Of a DNA stretch of 64,000 nt, positions 18,953-28,080 are shown in pieces. Below the pieces are notes generated by a model, which was given only the letters and a program-made list of their open reading frames with translations, was not told the DNA's origin and ran no database searches. The DNA comes from Bacteroidota bacterium (GTDB lineage Bacteria > Bacteroidota > Bacteroidia > Chitinophagales > BACL12), in NCBI GenBank assembly GCA_016124275.1, contig WGOA01000014.1, positions 1-64,000 of the forward strand, in the 5' to 3' direction. The position numbers and the translations under genes were made by a program. Position 1 is the stretch's first letter, and every line of letters starts with the position of its first letter.

Positions 18953-20566
18953 ATGGCACTGTTTTTTTTTCCGCAATGGCTTAGCTCCCGGTTTCTCTCT
19001 TACCTGACCGTTTTGGTTGCTCTTGCCGGATGGCAGCGTGTCCAGGCGCAAACACCCGATTATTGGATTCACGAGCCTGGGGTAACCGGGGTTAACAATA
19101 CTTTTTTCCACGGGTCAATTTGCGAGAAATTTATCTTTAGTTATTCAGGACCTGAATGGGCCGCGGCAGGGCTTCCCGGAGCAATTCCCTATGAGATAAG
19201 TTCCATTTGGTTCCGGTCAAACTCCCCTGATCTCTGCACCTTCACTACCTTTAAAGTACAGATTGGGCACAGCAGTCTAACCGCTCCAGCCCCTAACTAT
19301 CTTAGCAATTTTGATCTGGGTGGTCCGACAACCTGCCTGGATGAGACGGCATTTGATGTAGAATTTATTGCCGGTCCCTTTTCAATCGTCTCAGACGGTT
19401 GGAGCAAGATTGACCTGACCACACCCTTCCTTTACAACGGAACGGACAATTTGATGGTACTTATCGAGTTTACCACACCGGTAGGATGTGGAGTACCGCT
19501 TTACGGCGATTTGGGCACGTCCACTTGCCGCTACAGTGCCTCAACAACAGCTGTGTCCAGTACAAACCTGACCTGGCGACCCATGTTTGGCATCTCGGCA
19601 GTTGAAGAACCGCCCACAGCCGAGTTCATCGTAGATGCCGACAGTCTTTGTGAGGGTGCTTGCCTCAATTTTGTGAATACGAGTTTTGGCGGCCCAACGG
19701 CTTACGAATGGAACTTCCCGGGTTCGCTTACCCCCTCTATTGGCGATGCAGCTCCCGGCCCTGTTTGCTATGAAACTGCGGGTACCTATCCTTATTGGCT
19801 GGCGGTGTCCAACAGCCTTGGTTCGGATACCGCGTTTGGCAGCGTCGTGGTTGAGGCCACTCAGCTCCCTGATTTGGGCAACGATACGAGTTACTGCCAG
19901 GGCCAGTCGCTGACACTGGCTTCCTCTACTGCGGTCGATCAGCCGCTGTGGAGTGATGGGTCTTCTTCGCCTGAATTGCTGGTCACTGAGCCAGGGCTCT
20001 ATTGGCTCGAAGCCACCGGATTTTGTCCTGGCCGTGACTCCATCGAGATCGCGGAACTTGAATTGCCCATGCTGAACCTAGGACCTCCCACGGCCAACTT
20101 GTGCGAAGGAGATACGCTCTTTTTGGACGCCGGTGATCCCGCTTACACCTACTCCTGGAATACGGGTGCAACCGGTGCTTCTCTGATGGTGCTTGAAGAC
20201 GGTTTATACACCGTCACCGCCAGCAATGAGGGGTGTTCTGCAGAAGCCAGCCTGGAGGTTGCTTTTGAAATTTGCGGGTGCACTGTCACGGTGCCAAACG
20301 CTTTTACGCCCAACCAGGATGGTCTGAATGATCGCTTCAGGCCGGTGGCCAATTGCGGTGGAATTGAGCGCTACGCCCTGCAAGTTTGGAACCGCTGGGG
20401 AGAGGTAGTGTACCAGAGCCAGGATCCTTTCACGGGCTGGGACGGCACCTACCGAGGCAAGTCCCAGGAATTGGGCAGTTACATCTGGCACCTGGAAGTT
20501 ACTTTCCAGGATCAAGGTCGCTTGCGCACGCGCACGGCTACCGGGACACTGACCTTGATTCCCTGA
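18953..20566 (+). CDS. Secreted PKD-like protein with gliding-motility type B (T9SS) C-terminal domain
   Basis: A 537-residue exported protein with an N-terminal signal peptide ending VQAQ. The region 25-215 is a beta-rich domain of unknown function. About 225-305 looks PKD-like (CLNFVNTSFGGPTAYEWNFPG), and 310-440 contains repeated Ig-like segments with paired Cys and LGNDTSYCQGQSL/NLCEGDTLFLDAG motifs common in large Bacteroidota adhesins. The C-terminal 90 residues (TVPNAFTPNQDGLNDRF, YALQVWNRWGEVVYQS, GTYRGK) are the gliding motility-associated type B sorting domain. Likely a surface structural or adhesive protein; no catalytic motif was seen. A TACCTTTC box-like sequence lies 62 bases upstream. 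Confidence 0.9.
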   Translation: MALFFFPQWLSSRFLSYLTVLVALAGWQRVQAQTPDYWIHEPGVTGVNNTFFHGSICEKFIFSYSGPEWAAAGLPGAIPYEISSIWFRSNSPDLCTFTTFKVQIGHSSLTAPAPNYLSNFDLGGPTTCLDETAFDVEFIAGPFSIVSDGWSKIDLTTPFLYNGTDNLMVLIEFTTPVGCGVPLYGDLGTSTCRYSASTTAVSSTNLTWRPMFGISAVEEPPTAEFIVDADSLCEGACLNFVNTSFGGPTAYEWNFPGSLTPSIGDAAPGPVCYETAGTYPYWLAVSNSLGSDTAFGSVVVEATQLPDLGNDTSYCQGQSLTLASSTAVDQPLWSDGSSSPELLVTEPGLYWLEATGFCPGRDSIEIAELELPMLNLGPPTANLCEGDTLFLDAGDPAYTYSWNTGATGASLMVLEDGLYTVTASNEGCSAEASLEVAFEICGCTVTVPNAFTPNQDGLNDRFRPVANCGGIERYALQVWNRWGEVVYQSQDPFTGWDGTYRGKSQELGSYIWHLEVTFQDQGRLRTRTATGTLTLIP

Positions 20567-20588
20567 TGGACCCGATCAGCGAATACGC

Positions 20589-21785
20589 CTACCCGAGCGG
20601 CTTCATTTGCGCAATGGGCAACTCGATGCGAAATGTGGTTCCCTGCCCGGGTTGAGAATCCTTGACGAACACTTTTCCGGCGTGGTAATTCTCCACAATC
20701 CTGCGGGTTAAGGTCAACCCTAATCCCCAACCCCGCTTTTTTGTACTAAAGCCAGGTTCAAACACTTTTTGCCAGCGATTCTTTGGAATCCCTTTTCCGG
20801 AATCGCTGATGTCAACCCAGGATGTTTGATGCTTTTGGCCCAGTTTCAAGCCAATACTGCCAGAGCCTTCCATTGCGTCCAAGGCATTTTTGAGCAGATT
20901 CTCAATGACCCAGGCAAAAAGGGGCTCGTTGATGGCGGCCTGAACAGGTTGGTCGGGAAAATCCAAGCGGATATCCACTTTAGAAACGCTGCTTCTCCTG
21001 CGGATGTATTCCACCGATTCTTGCAGGGCAAGCCGCAGATCAACCGGGTGCAAATCCGGTGCAGAGCCCACTTTGCTGAACCGTTCCGCAATGGTTTCCA
21101 GCCGCTGGACGTCTTTGTCCATTTCCTCCAGGACACTTCCCAGCGCTTTGCCCTCTTCGCTCTCGCGCAGGTATTCTACCCAGGCCACCAAGGATGAAAT
21201 TGGGGTTCCGAGTTGGTGCGCAGTTTCTTTAGACATGCCTACCCAAACCCGGTTTTGCTCGGCTCGCCGCGAAGTGGAAAAGACGGCATAAGCGGCTCCC
21301 AGAAACAGGCCGATGATGCTCAATTGCAAAATCGGAAAGTAACGAACCCGATCGTACAAGGCGCTATGGTTGTAGTAGAGGTATTGTTCCAGGTCCTGGT
21401 CCAACGGCACGACAATGGGGTCGGCATATTCTTTCATACGGGCCAGCTGCGACGCCAGAAAATCCGGATCGCGCGTTGCCCGCATAGAGTCCAGGTTATT
21501 GTACTCCATGATGGTGCCCTGGTCATCCACCAAAATCTGTGGAATGCTTTCATTAGATTTTATAACATCTAATATGAAGCCAAAAGATTGTTCGTCCGGA
21601 CCCTGGGTAGCAGTCACGAGCGCTTTGGCAAAAATTTCCACCTTGCGCTTTTCTTCTTCCTTGATCTGCGCTGCAATCCGGCTGGTGTACCATACCGTTG
21701 CCCCGACAATCATTCCTCCGATCACCAAAAGCACAGTCTTCAGGTGGTCTTTGTAACGGTAAAGTGCAGCGTCCTTGTTTTTCAT
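20589..21785 (-). CDS. Membrane sensor histidine kinase
   Basis: A 398-residue inner-membrane kinase. The ATG at 21785 is used because it directly precedes basic residues and the first membrane segment (TVLLVIGGMIVGATVWY, about 16-32). A periplasmic sensor region of about 110 residues follows, then a second segment (LSIIGLFLGAAYAVF). The phosphoacceptor His190 lies in ETAHQLGTPISSL. ATPase boxes are visible: N in ENLLKNALDAM, G1 in DISDSGKGIP, G2 in GWGLGLTLTRRIV. No response regulator is adjacent. The LuxR-type regulator at 25176 is 3.4 kb away beyond an AsmA-like gene and two tRNAs, so pairing is only possible, not shown. The signal is unknown. Confidence 0.92.
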   Translation of the reverse strand: MKNKDAALYRYKDHLKTVLLVIGGMIVGATVWYTSRIAAQIKEEEKRKVEIFAKALVTATQGPDEQSFGFILDVIKSNESIPQILVDDQGTIMEYNNLDSMRATRDPDFLASQLARMKEYADPIVVPLDQDLEQYLYYNHSALYDRVRYFPILQLSIIGLFLGAAYAVFSTSRRAEQNRVWVGMSKETAHQLGTPISSLVAWVEYLRESEEGKALGSVLEEMDKDVQRLETIAERFSKVGSAPDLHPVDLRLALQESVEYIRRRSSVSKVDIRLDFPDQPVQAAINEPLFAWVIENLLKNALDAMEGSGSIGLKLGQKHQTSWVDISDSGKGIPKNRWQKVFEPGFSTKKRGWGLGLTLTRRIVENYHAGKVFVKDSQPGQGTTFRIELPIAQMKPLG

Positions 21786-21842
21786 AAGCAAAGCCTCGCA
21801 GGCATGGCGCAAAGAACGGCCAACAGGTTCAAAAGGTGCAGG

Positions 21843-24371
21843 TTAAGGATGTTCTTCCTCTTCGCCCCAGTCCAGAAATTCCGGCTCATCCGCTTCCTGA
21901 TGCCATTCGGTGGGTTTGGGTCCTTTGTCGGGCCGGAACAACCCCTCCCGGTCACCGGATTCGCGAAAAATTTCCCGCGTGTCTTTGCGGTTATACGTCA
22001 TGGTCAGGTCGTCGGCCGTGCCTTGCATAGAGACGTAAATGGCCATTCCCCCGGTTTTTTCCGACTCCGTATAGGTCGCTTCCTCGGGCGCATTTCGGGC
22101 AAACTTTTTGCCCAAAATTTCAAAGAGGCTCACTTTTACCTGATAATCCAGCCAACCGCTAAAGGAATGCGTGCCCGTCAGGGATAAATTGAGCGCATTC
22201 GATTGAATATCCATGACAGGAATATTTATTTTACTATTTATTATTTGAATGGTATTTTGCATGACAGAAAAACGAATGTTGCGCAATTCTTCTACCCGGA
22301 CAAATCGCGACAGCGCTTCAACAGGTGCATAGTTGATCAGTGCCCCGTCGCGGATCAGCACATCCGAATGAAGCAACAGTTCATTCGGCAAGAACTGGCC
22401 ATCGCTGTCCCATTCTGCCTGCAAGTGATGCAGCGTTCCGCTTACGCTGCCTTTCAGGTGTTGACTGGTTAGCTCCGATTGTCCGAATTCGTGAAGTTGT
22501 CGGAAACACTCTTCAATTCGGACGCCATTTACCTTACCCTCCAGGTCAAGCAAAACTCCCTTGCGGGCTGTTTGCCGCACACTTACGCCCACATCCACCT
22601 GCCCTCCCATGCCCTTGCCGCGCCACGAATTTGTACGCCAATAACCGGGCGTAAATTGCCAAATGGCTTCCAGGTCTTCTAAAAGCACATCCCCGTAGCG
22701 AAACGTCTTTACGTCGGTACTCAAGGTGCCGCTAAACCTGGGCAGCATCATTTTTGCTGGTTTTTCTCCGGGCGAAGGGCTTTGGCTGTTCTGGCGGCGC
22801 AAAGCCTTCAACAAGGCTCCTAAATCAAAGACATCGGCTGACGCCTTGCCCTGCAAGCTGGGAATGGGGGCAGCGCCGGCTGGCAAGAGAAGTGCCGCCA
22901 GCCCATTGCGCACCGTTCCGTCGAGCGTGATGCGCGATCCGGCTCCGGAGAGCCGCAAATCCTTCAACACCATTTTATCGTCTTCGAGCTCGATTTCACC
23001 CTGCGAAATGCCCCATTCGCTTTCGCGCCATCGCGCTGAAACCCCGTCAAAGCGGATGCGTCCCGCAGCTTGCGCGGGTTGAATAGCACCTTCCTGTAAA
23101 TCGCGCACGTTGCCGCGGATGCGCACCGCCGCCAATTCCACCTGGCCCCGGGCATCCTGTGCATCGGGAGGTAGCCAGGGTCTGAGCATGGCCAGGGACA
23201 AACTGCCTTCCGCCTCAAGGTCCAACCTCGGCTCCTTGAACTGTTCCACCTTCAAATTGGCTCGGAGTCTTGCTCCGCTTTGCCGCATTTCCAGATTCCG
23301 GAGCACCAGCGCAGCCCCTCCTGAACTGGTATAGCTCCCCTCAAACCGCAACGCTTCCAAATCAAGTCCCAGGCCCTTGTGCGCCAGCTTGCCATCGCGC
23401 AATGTGAAATCCAGGGCCAACTCGGGTTTTGCGCCCCGCTTTTTGTCGCTGCGAAAGGTGCCGCTCAACGCCAATTGCCCCTTCCCCGACCATCGGCCGC
23501 CCTTGGGGTCTGAAGGCAATTTTAATCCGAGGGGTTCTGCCCATTCCAACAGCGTAGCTAAACTGAGTTTTTCGCCTTTCAGCGCAAGGTCTAAGACAGC
23601 ATTTTTCCCTGTTGAAAATTTTCCATCCACGAGCAACTTGCCCGTTCCACTTTGAAGGCTTAAGCCTTGCACGAGGTAGCTCCGAAGTCCGTAATCGCCT
23701 TCTAATTGGCCTTTGATGGTCCAGGGCTCTTTAAATCCAGCCATTTTATTCCGGATGGGCACCTGGTGGGGCAGGACCTGCAGGTCAACTTGAGTCTCAA
23801 AAGCTTTGTCAACCAACGAACCGGCAATCAAGCCGCGCAATACCTCCACGTCCGATTGCCGCGCCGTTTTTTCATCGCTGTACAGGATCCTGACGTTGCG
23901 CAAGGCCAGCTGCTCCAGATCCAGGTCAACTTGTCGGGTCGTGCTGTCCGTTGACGCTTTCCAGAAATGGTAGTTGACGCTCCCATCCTTGAGTCTGCGA
24001 AGATTCACCTGCCCATTCTCCAGGTCAATGCGACGGATACGGTAGCGATTGGCCAACAAATCCCGCAGCGAAAAGCGCAGGGCTAGCCGCTCAATGTGCA
24101 GAAAGTCTTGCTCTGAGTCAGCCACGCTTTCGCGGATGCTCAGTTCCGTGAAAGACAGGGAGGCATCGGGAAAGTCGCGGAGCACGGAGAAGCGAATGTT
24201 CTCTTCTGAAACACGAACCGGTACCGCCAGATTTCGGTTTAACTCCCGGATAAATACCCCCTTGATGGCTTCGTCAAACACAAAGCCTACCAGCAGCCCA
24301 CTGATGAGCAAAACCAGTCCGATGGTTAACACCGTCCAAGCTCCGTAGCGAAGCCAATTCCTCCAATTCAT
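21843..24371 (-). CDS. AsmA-family large envelope protein
   Basis: An 842-residue protein with one N-terminal membrane anchor (about residues 11-33, WTVLTIGLVLLISGLLVGFVF) followed by a long, repetitive beta-rich periplasmic region, as in AsmA/TamB/YhdP-type proteins. It shows characteristic early ENIRFSVLRDFPDASLSFTE and a C-terminal AsmA-like stretch (VEALSRFVRVEELRNIRFSV, TGTHSFSGWLDYQVKVSLFE). Family members are thought to bridge inner and outer membranes for lipid transport; this one's cargo is not known. The C-terminal tail is acidic with EEEEHP. It is 57 bases upstream of the histidine kinase on the same strand, so the two may be cotranscribed. Confidence 0.88.
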   Translation of the reverse strand: MNWRNWLRYGAWTVLTIGLVLLISGLLVGFVFDEAIKGVFIRELNRNLAVPVRVSEENIRFSVLRDFPDASLSFTELSIRESVADSEQDFLHIERLALRFSLRDLLANRYRIRRIDLENGQVNLRRLKDGSVNYHFWKASTDSTTRQVDLDLEQLALRNVRILYSDEKTARQSDVEVLRGLIAGSLVDKAFETQVDLQVLPHQVPIRNKMAGFKEPWTIKGQLEGDYGLRSYLVQGLSLQSGTGKLLVDGKFSTGKNAVLDLALKGEKLSLATLLEWAEPLGLKLPSDPKGGRWSGKGQLALSGTFRSDKKRGAKPELALDFTLRDGKLAHKGLGLDLEALRFEGSYTSSGGAALVLRNLEMRQSGARLRANLKVEQFKEPRLDLEAEGSLSLAMLRPWLPPDAQDARGQVELAAVRIRGNVRDLQEGAIQPAQAAGRIRFDGVSARWRESEWGISQGEIELEDDKMVLKDLRLSGAGSRITLDGTVRNGLAALLLPAGAAPIPSLQGKASADVFDLGALLKALRRQNSQSPSPGEKPAKMMLPRFSGTLSTDVKTFRYGDVLLEDLEAIWQFTPGYWRTNSWRGKGMGGQVDVGVSVRQTARKGVLLDLEGKVNGVRIEECFRQLHEFGQSELTSQHLKGSVSGTLHHLQAEWDSDGQFLPNELLLHSDVLIRDGALINYAPVEALSRFVRVEELRNIRFSVMQNTIQIINSKINIPVMDIQSNALNLSLTGTHSFSGWLDYQVKVSLFEILGKKFARNAPEEATYTESEKTGGMAIYVSMQGTADDLTMTYNRKDTREIFRESGDREGLFRPDKGPKPTEWHQEADEPEFLDWGEEEEHP

Positions 24372-24456
24372 GAGCAGGCGAGGAGAGCGGAGAACCCGTT
24401 TTGTTGGGCGTTCCCGAAAATTAATCTCGTTCGTTGCATAAATAGCCGTATGCAGG

Positions 24457-24464
24457 TACCTTTG
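24457..24464 (+). promoter_or_regulatory. -7 box (TACCTTTG) of the first tRNA-Val gene
   Basis: Exact TAnnTTTG box ending seven bases before the mature tRNA 5' end. Because transcription must begin at or before the tRNA, this caps the distance from box to start site at about seven bases and helps interpret the other boxes in this window. Confidence 0.8.
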
Positions 24465-24471
24465 CCGTCCC

Positions 24472-24546
24472 GGGCAGTTAGCTCAGTTGGTTCAGAGCAT
24501 CTGGTTTACACCCAGAGGGTCGGGGGTTCGAGTCCCTCACTGCCCA
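24472..24546 (+). tRNA. tRNA-Val (anticodon TAC)
   Basis: 75 bases folding as a cloverleaf: acceptor GGGCAGT/ACTGCCC, D-arm AGCTCAGTTGGTTCAGAGC, anticodon stem TCTGG/CCAGA with loop TTTACAC (TAC at 24507-24509), T-loop GGTTCGAGTCC. The 3' CCA is not encoded. Confidence 0.96.
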
Positions 24547-24893
24547 CTCCTCAGCCCAAAACCGGGTTCCTTGGTTCTGCCGTTCTTTTACAAAGCTTGC
24601 ATTCAGGCGCTGATTCCTTCCGTTCGTCTGAATAAAGCCGATTCAAACCGATTCAAGCTTTTTCGTGCCGCAATCAAACCGCTGGTAAGCTGTTGATCCG
24701 TGTGGTTCGAATCAAGCCCTTAAACGCCTTGCAAAGGTCGTTCATAACGCAGCATTTCGGTCGGCATTATTCCACGGTCCCGGATGTTCCTTTTCATGGC
24801 AAATTGCGGTTGCGTTGCTTCCATCAATTTCTGAAAAAGGACCATTAAACCCGATGGTTTTGCCTCAGCGGTTTTTGCATGTTGTCCACTTTT
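24547..24893. other. 347-base spacer between two tRNA-Val genes
   Basis: I see no gene, repeat or terminator. A T-loop-like GGTTCGAATC near 24705 lacks the rest of a tRNA. No exact -7 box was found for the second tRNA; a CACTTTTG at 24887-24894 runs into the tRNA itself and cannot serve it. Confidence 0.4.
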
Positions 24894-24968
24894 GGGGGAT
24901 TAGCTCAGCTGGTTTAGAGCGCTTGCTTCACACGCAAGAGGTCACTGGTTCGAATCCAGTATTTCCCA
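24894..24968 (+). tRNA. tRNA-Val (anticodon CAC)
   Basis: 75 bases: acceptor GGGGGAT/ATTTCCC with two G-U pairs, D-arm AGCTCAGCTGGTTTAGAGC, anticodon stem CTTGC/GCAAG with loop TTCACAC (CAC), T-loop GGTTCGAATCC. CCA is not encoded. It is a valine isoacceptor distinct from the TAC copy 350 bases upstream. Confidence 0.95.
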
Positions 24969-24973
24969 CTTCA

Positions 24974-25000
24974 CAAAGAGCCCGTCATGCGGGCTCTTTG
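24974..25000 (+). terminator. Hairpin after tRNA-Val (CAC)
   Basis: A perfect 11-bp stem CAAAGAGCCCG/CGGGCTCTTTG with a five-base loop, six bases after the tRNA. It lacks a long T tail but ends CTCTTTG. Confidence 0.75.
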
Positions 25001-25090
25001 CGTTGGTATCCTGCTCAACAGGGCAACAGGCGCCAGCACCCGCAGGTAAATTTCCCGGGCTGGACAGCCAATTTCCACGCAACGCTAACC

Positions 25091-25122
25091 TTGCAAAAGT
25101 TCTCGCGAATGCGTTACTTTTG
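25091..25122 (+). promoter_or_regulatory. Promoter of the LuxR-type regulator (TTG ... TACTTTTG)
   Basis: The -7 box TACTTTTG at 25115-25122 is preceded by a -33 TTG at 25091-25093 with 21 bases between. The predicted leader before the start codon is about 45-50 bases. Confidence 0.65.
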
Positions 25123-25175
25123 CTTTGTTTAGAATTGATCTAAATACAGGTTAGGTCGTTTAGCGACACGTGCAC

Positions 25176-25835
25176 ATGAACAAAACCCGCATTCTTCTCG
25201 CAGATTCCCAGTACCTGGTTCGCGAAGGGCTTAAGGCCATCGTGTCCGGGAACAAAGACATGGAAGTAGTAGGAGAGGCTGGGGATGCGGTAACGATGGG
25301 CGAAATGCTTTTAGCCCTTCAACCCGACCTGGTCATTTTGGATCACGACACGGCAGAGTTTTACGGCGATGCTTCCATGCATGAACTGCTGGACATGGCG
25401 GGAAGCGTGCGCTTCCTGATTATCTCGCAAGATCACCACCGCGGGCGGATTACCAGTTTGTTGGAGCGGGGGGTAAACGCTTTTTTGACCAAGTATTGCG
25501 ACGAAGGGGAAATTGTCAGTGCCATACGGGCTGCCATCAAAGGCGAAAAGTACTTCTGTAGCAAAGTATTGGATATTTTGATTGACTCGGTGCGCGAAGA
25601 CGCCCGCGAAACCTGCGCCCCCAGTTGCCTGACTTTGCGCGAGATCGAGATCGTGCGGCTTATTGCCAGCGGCGCTAAAACCCGCGACGTAGCCGGCCAA
25701 CTGCATCTGAGCCCGCATACCGTTAACACGCACCGGAAGAACATCTTTAAGAAACTGGGCATTCGCTCTGGAAATGAGCTCGTTCTGTACGCGCTGAATA
25801 CGGGCATCCTCCAACAAGTGGAACGGACCGCCTGA
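25176..25835 (+). CDS. Response regulator, LuxR/NarL type
   Basis: A 219-residue DNA-binding regulator. The receiver domain (about 1-120) has the acidic pair near ILLADSQ, the phosphoacceptor Asp56 in LVILDHDTAEF and the conserved Lys106 in FLTKYCD. The usual Ser/Thr region reads LIISQ. A linker leads to a C-terminal LuxR helix-turn-helix (about 150-195) with LTLREIEIVRLIASG and LSPHTVNTHRKNIFKKLGI. ATG 25176 is used; a GTG two codons earlier is possible. It has its own promoter and a tRNA terminator before it. The cognate kinase is not adjacent; the kinase at 20589 is the nearest candidate. Confidence 0.95.
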   Translation: MNKTRILLADSQYLVREGLKAIVSGNKDMEVVGEAGDAVTMGEMLLALQPDLVILDHDTAEFYGDASMHELLDMAGSVRFLIISQDHHRGRITSLLERGVNAFLTKYCDEGEIVSAIRAAIKGEKYFCSKVLDILIDSVREDARETCAPSCLTLREIEIVRLIASGAKTRDVAGQLHLSPHTVNTHRKNIFKKLGIRSGNELVLYALNTGILQQVERTA

Positions 25836-25888
25836 CGCTGCCCTCCAAACCGGCAGCGCCAACCCCCTTTACCGCTCCAGGGAGCTTC

Positions 25889-25921
25889 AAAAAAAACCGG
25901 ACCTGCATGTGCAGGCCCGGT
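25889..25921 (-). terminator. Rho-independent terminator for the leftward bacilliredoxin gene
   Basis: On the minus strand a 12-bp stem with one A-C mismatch (25896-25907 with 25910-25921) and a two-base tip is followed by a run of eight T. It lies beyond the tandem repeat and may also end the regulator transcript from the other side. Confidence 0.8.
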
Positions 25922-25946
25922 CTATGCATTGGCAACCCCAAATACA

Positions 25947-26020
25947 GGTTAACCCTAAAAATTGGTTAGCCCTAAGAATTGGGTAGCCCCAAAAAATTGG
26001 TTAGCCTAAAGACGGGTTAG
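25947..26020. repeat. 16-18 bp tandem repeat starting at the bacilliredoxin stop codon
   Basis: Four full units of 17, 17, 18 and 16 bases (25947, 25964, 25981, 25999) and a fifth partial unit at 26015, consensus GGTTAGCCCTAAAAATT. The last partial copy contains the stop codon (TTA on this strand, 26017-26019), so the array begins inside the coding end and runs to the terminator. Confidence 0.8.
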
Positions 26021-26430
26021 CAGTAGGCCTCGAAAGCAGCGACCAGATTGTCGGCGATCATGTGAGCAGGGCGACCTTCAATGTGATGGCGCTCAATGAA
26101 ATGCACCAGTTTGCCGTCTTTAAACAGCGCTATGGCAGGCGATGACGGGGGATAGGGTTGCAGGTATTTGCGCGCCTGCGCAGTAGCGGCGGTGTCTACG
26201 CCGGCAAAAACCGTAACCATGCGGGTTGGTGTTTTGCCCTGTTGAACAGCAGCTTTGACAGCTGGACGGGCGTTACCGGCAGCGCAGCCACATACAGAGT
26301 TTACCACCAGCAAGGTGGTGCCTTCCGCATCCCGAATGGCCTGATCAACAGATTCCGGCGTGGTCAATTCTTCAAAACCGACCTGAACCAGGTCGTTTTT
26401 CATGGGAGCAACTAATTCTGGAGGGTACAT
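26017..26430 (-). CDS. Bacilliredoxin, BrxA/BrxB family (formerly DUF1094)
   Basis: A 137-residue thioredoxin-fold protein beginning MYPPELVAPMKNDL, the family's usual start, with the CGC active site at residues 47-49 (VNSVCGCAAG). In Firmicutes BrxA/B remove bacillithiol from proteins after oxidative stress; Bacteroidota homologues are assumed to handle low-molecular-weight thiols similarly. The late segment SSPAIALFKDGKLVHFIERH is also conserved. It is divergent from ahcY, which keeps the methyl cycle and sulfur amino acids moving. A tandem repeat starts at its stop codon. Confidence 0.93.
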   Translation of the reverse strand: MYPPELVAPMKNDLVQVGFEELTTPESVDQAIRDAEGTTLLVVNSVCGCAAGNARPAVKAAVQQGKTPTRMVTVFAGVDTAATAQARKYLQPYPPSSPAIALFKDGKLVHFIERHHIEGRPAHMIADNLVAAFEAYC

Positions 26431-26562
26431 ACGTAGAAACTTTCCACAAAATTACGTCTGTCCGAAGAATAATCGCCCGGCTGAAGAACAATTGCGGCCC
26501 AAGGGGGATTAAGCCCTTCGCCCGTGTTGCCAACACGCATGAACCAACGCTGTGGCTTTTTG

Positions 26563-26593
26563 TTGAATAAGGCGTCTAATATGGGTAACTTTG
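26563..26593 (+). promoter_or_regulatory. ahcY promoter (TTG ... TAACTTTG)
   Basis: The -7 box TAACTTTG at 26586-26593 has a -33 TTG at 26563-26565 (20-base spacer) and lies 31 bases before the ahcY ATG. Confidence 0.75.
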
Positions 26594-26624
26594 CCCCATC
26601 AATCAACCAAACGATAAACTGACC

Positions 26625-27938
26625 ATGCTTCAGGTGGATGTAACGATTCCTTACAAAGTAAAAGATCTGACCCTGGCCGAATGGGGTCGGAAAGAAATTC
26701 AGTTGGCCGAGGCCGAAATGCCGGGTCTGATGGCCCTGCGCCAGGAATTTGGCGCTTCAAAGCCACTTAAAGGCGCCCGGGTTGCCGGATGCCTGCACAT
26801 GACCATTCAAACGGCTGTGCTGATTGAAACGTTGAAGGAATTGGGTGCCGAAGTGCGCTGGTCTTCCTGCAACATTTTCTCTACCCAGGATCACGCGGCT
26901 GCAGCAATTGCTGCTGCTGGTATTCCGGTTTTTGCCTGGAAAGGGATGACCGAATCCGAATACGAATGGTGCATCGAACAGACCCTGTTCTTCGGCGACG
27001 AATCCAAGCCGCTGAACATGATTCTGGACGATGGCGGTGACCTCACCAATGTTGTGCTGGACCGTTACCCCGAACTGGCTGGTGGCATCCGCGGTATCTC
27101 TGAAGAGACGACCACGGGCGTGCTTCGCTTGTACGAGCGCGAGAAAAATGGCACGCTTACCATGCCAGCCATTAACGTCAACGATTCGGTCACCAAGTCC
27201 AAGTTTGACAACAAGTACGGCTGCAAGGAGTCTTTGGTCGATGCCATTCGCCGTGCTACGGACATCATGATGGCGGGTAAAGTGGCTGTTGTGGCGGGTT
27301 ATGGCGACGTGGGAAAGGGCTCAGCAGCCTCGCTCCGCGGTGCAGGCGCTCGCGTCATTGTCACGGAAATCGACCCTATTTGCGCCCTCCAGGCAGCCAT
27401 GGACGGTTTCCAGGTTACCACCATGGTCAAGGCGGCCCCTCTCGCTGACATCGTGGTTACCGCTACCGGAAACAAACAGATCATTACGGGCGAGCATTTC
27501 CGTTTGTTGAAAGACAAAACCATTGTCTGCAACATCGGCCACTTCGACAACGAAATTGACGTTGCCTGGTTGAACGAAAACTACGCCGAAACCAAAGAAA
27601 CGATCAAGCCTCAGGTGGACAAATACACCATTAACGGCAAGGATTTGTTGTTGCTGGCTGAAGGCCGTTTGGTCAACCTCGGTTGTGCAACGGGTCACCC
27701 GAGTTTCGTAATGTCCAACTCCTTCACCAACCAGACTTTGGCCCAGATTGAACTTTGGACCAATGCCAAAAGCTATCCCAATAAGGTGTTCACGCTGCCT
27801 AAGCACCTGGACGAAAAAGTAGCCCGTTTGCACCTGGCCAAAATCGGAGTAGAGCTCGAAACGCTTCGCCCGGATCAGGCCAGCTACATCGGTGTGGCCG
27901 TCGAAGGTCCTTACAAGCCTGAGTACTACCGCTACTGA
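26625..27938 (+). CDS. ahcY: Adenosylhomocysteinase
   Basis: A 437-residue NAD-dependent hydrolase that splits S-adenosylhomocysteine into adenosine and homocysteine, relieving product inhibition of methyltransferases. The substrate region is seen in [16 protein letters not shown] and [18 protein letters not shown]. The NAD-binding Rossmann motif is [15 protein letters not shown]. The C-terminal [21 protein letters not shown] is the invariant tail. Length is typical. A promoter lies before it and a clear terminator after it, so it is a single-gene transcript. Confidence 0.98.
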   Translation: MLQVDVTIPYKVKDLTLAEWGRKEIQLAEAEMPGLMALRQEFGASKPLKGARVAGCLHMTIQTAVLIETLKELGAEVRWSSCNIFSTQDHAAAAIAAAGIPVFAWKGMTESEYEWCIEQTLFFGDESKPLNMILDDGGDLTNVVLDRYPELAGGIRGISEETTTGVLRLYEREKNGTLTMPAINVNDSVTKSKFDNKYGCKESLVDAIRRATDIMMAGKVAVVAGYGDVGKGSAASLRGAGARVIVTEIDPICALQAAMDGFQVTTMVKAAPLADIVVTATGNKQIITGEHFRLLKDKTIVCNIGHFDNEIDVAWLNENYAETKETIKPQVDKYTINGKDLLLLAEGRLVNLGCATGHPSFVMSNSFTNQTLAQIELWTNAKSYPNKVFTLPKHLDEKVARLHLAKIGVELETLRPDQASYIGVAVEGPYKPEYYRY

Positions 27939-27984
27939 TTACCGCTGATCACACGATCAGAGCAACCCATAAAGAAAAGAAGAG

Positions 27985-28018
27985 CCGGTCTGCACGCTGT
28001 TGCAGACCGGTTTTTTTT
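27985..28018 (+). terminator. Rho-independent terminator after ahcY
   Basis: A 10-bp stem CCGGTCTGCA/TGCAGACCGG, a six-base loop, then eight T. Confidence 0.93.
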
Positions 28019-28080
28019 GGGCCAGGTTTAGCCGGAAATTGTTCCACTAACACAAACTTTTCTGCTCTGATGCGATGACT

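Noticed and set aside
24700-24720. T-loop-like GGTTCGAATC between the two tRNA-Val genes
   Set aside because: No flanking T-stem, anticodon arm or acceptor stem; not a tRNA or clear tRNA remnant.
24887-24894. CACTTTTG as -7 box for the second tRNA-Val
   Set aside because: Its first base does not match TAnnTTTG and its last base is the first base of the tRNA, leaving no room for transcription initiation.
26412-26606. 64-codon minus frame upstream of the bacilliredoxin gene
   Set aside because: It runs through the ahcY promoter and overlaps the start of the bacilliredoxin gene; no motif.
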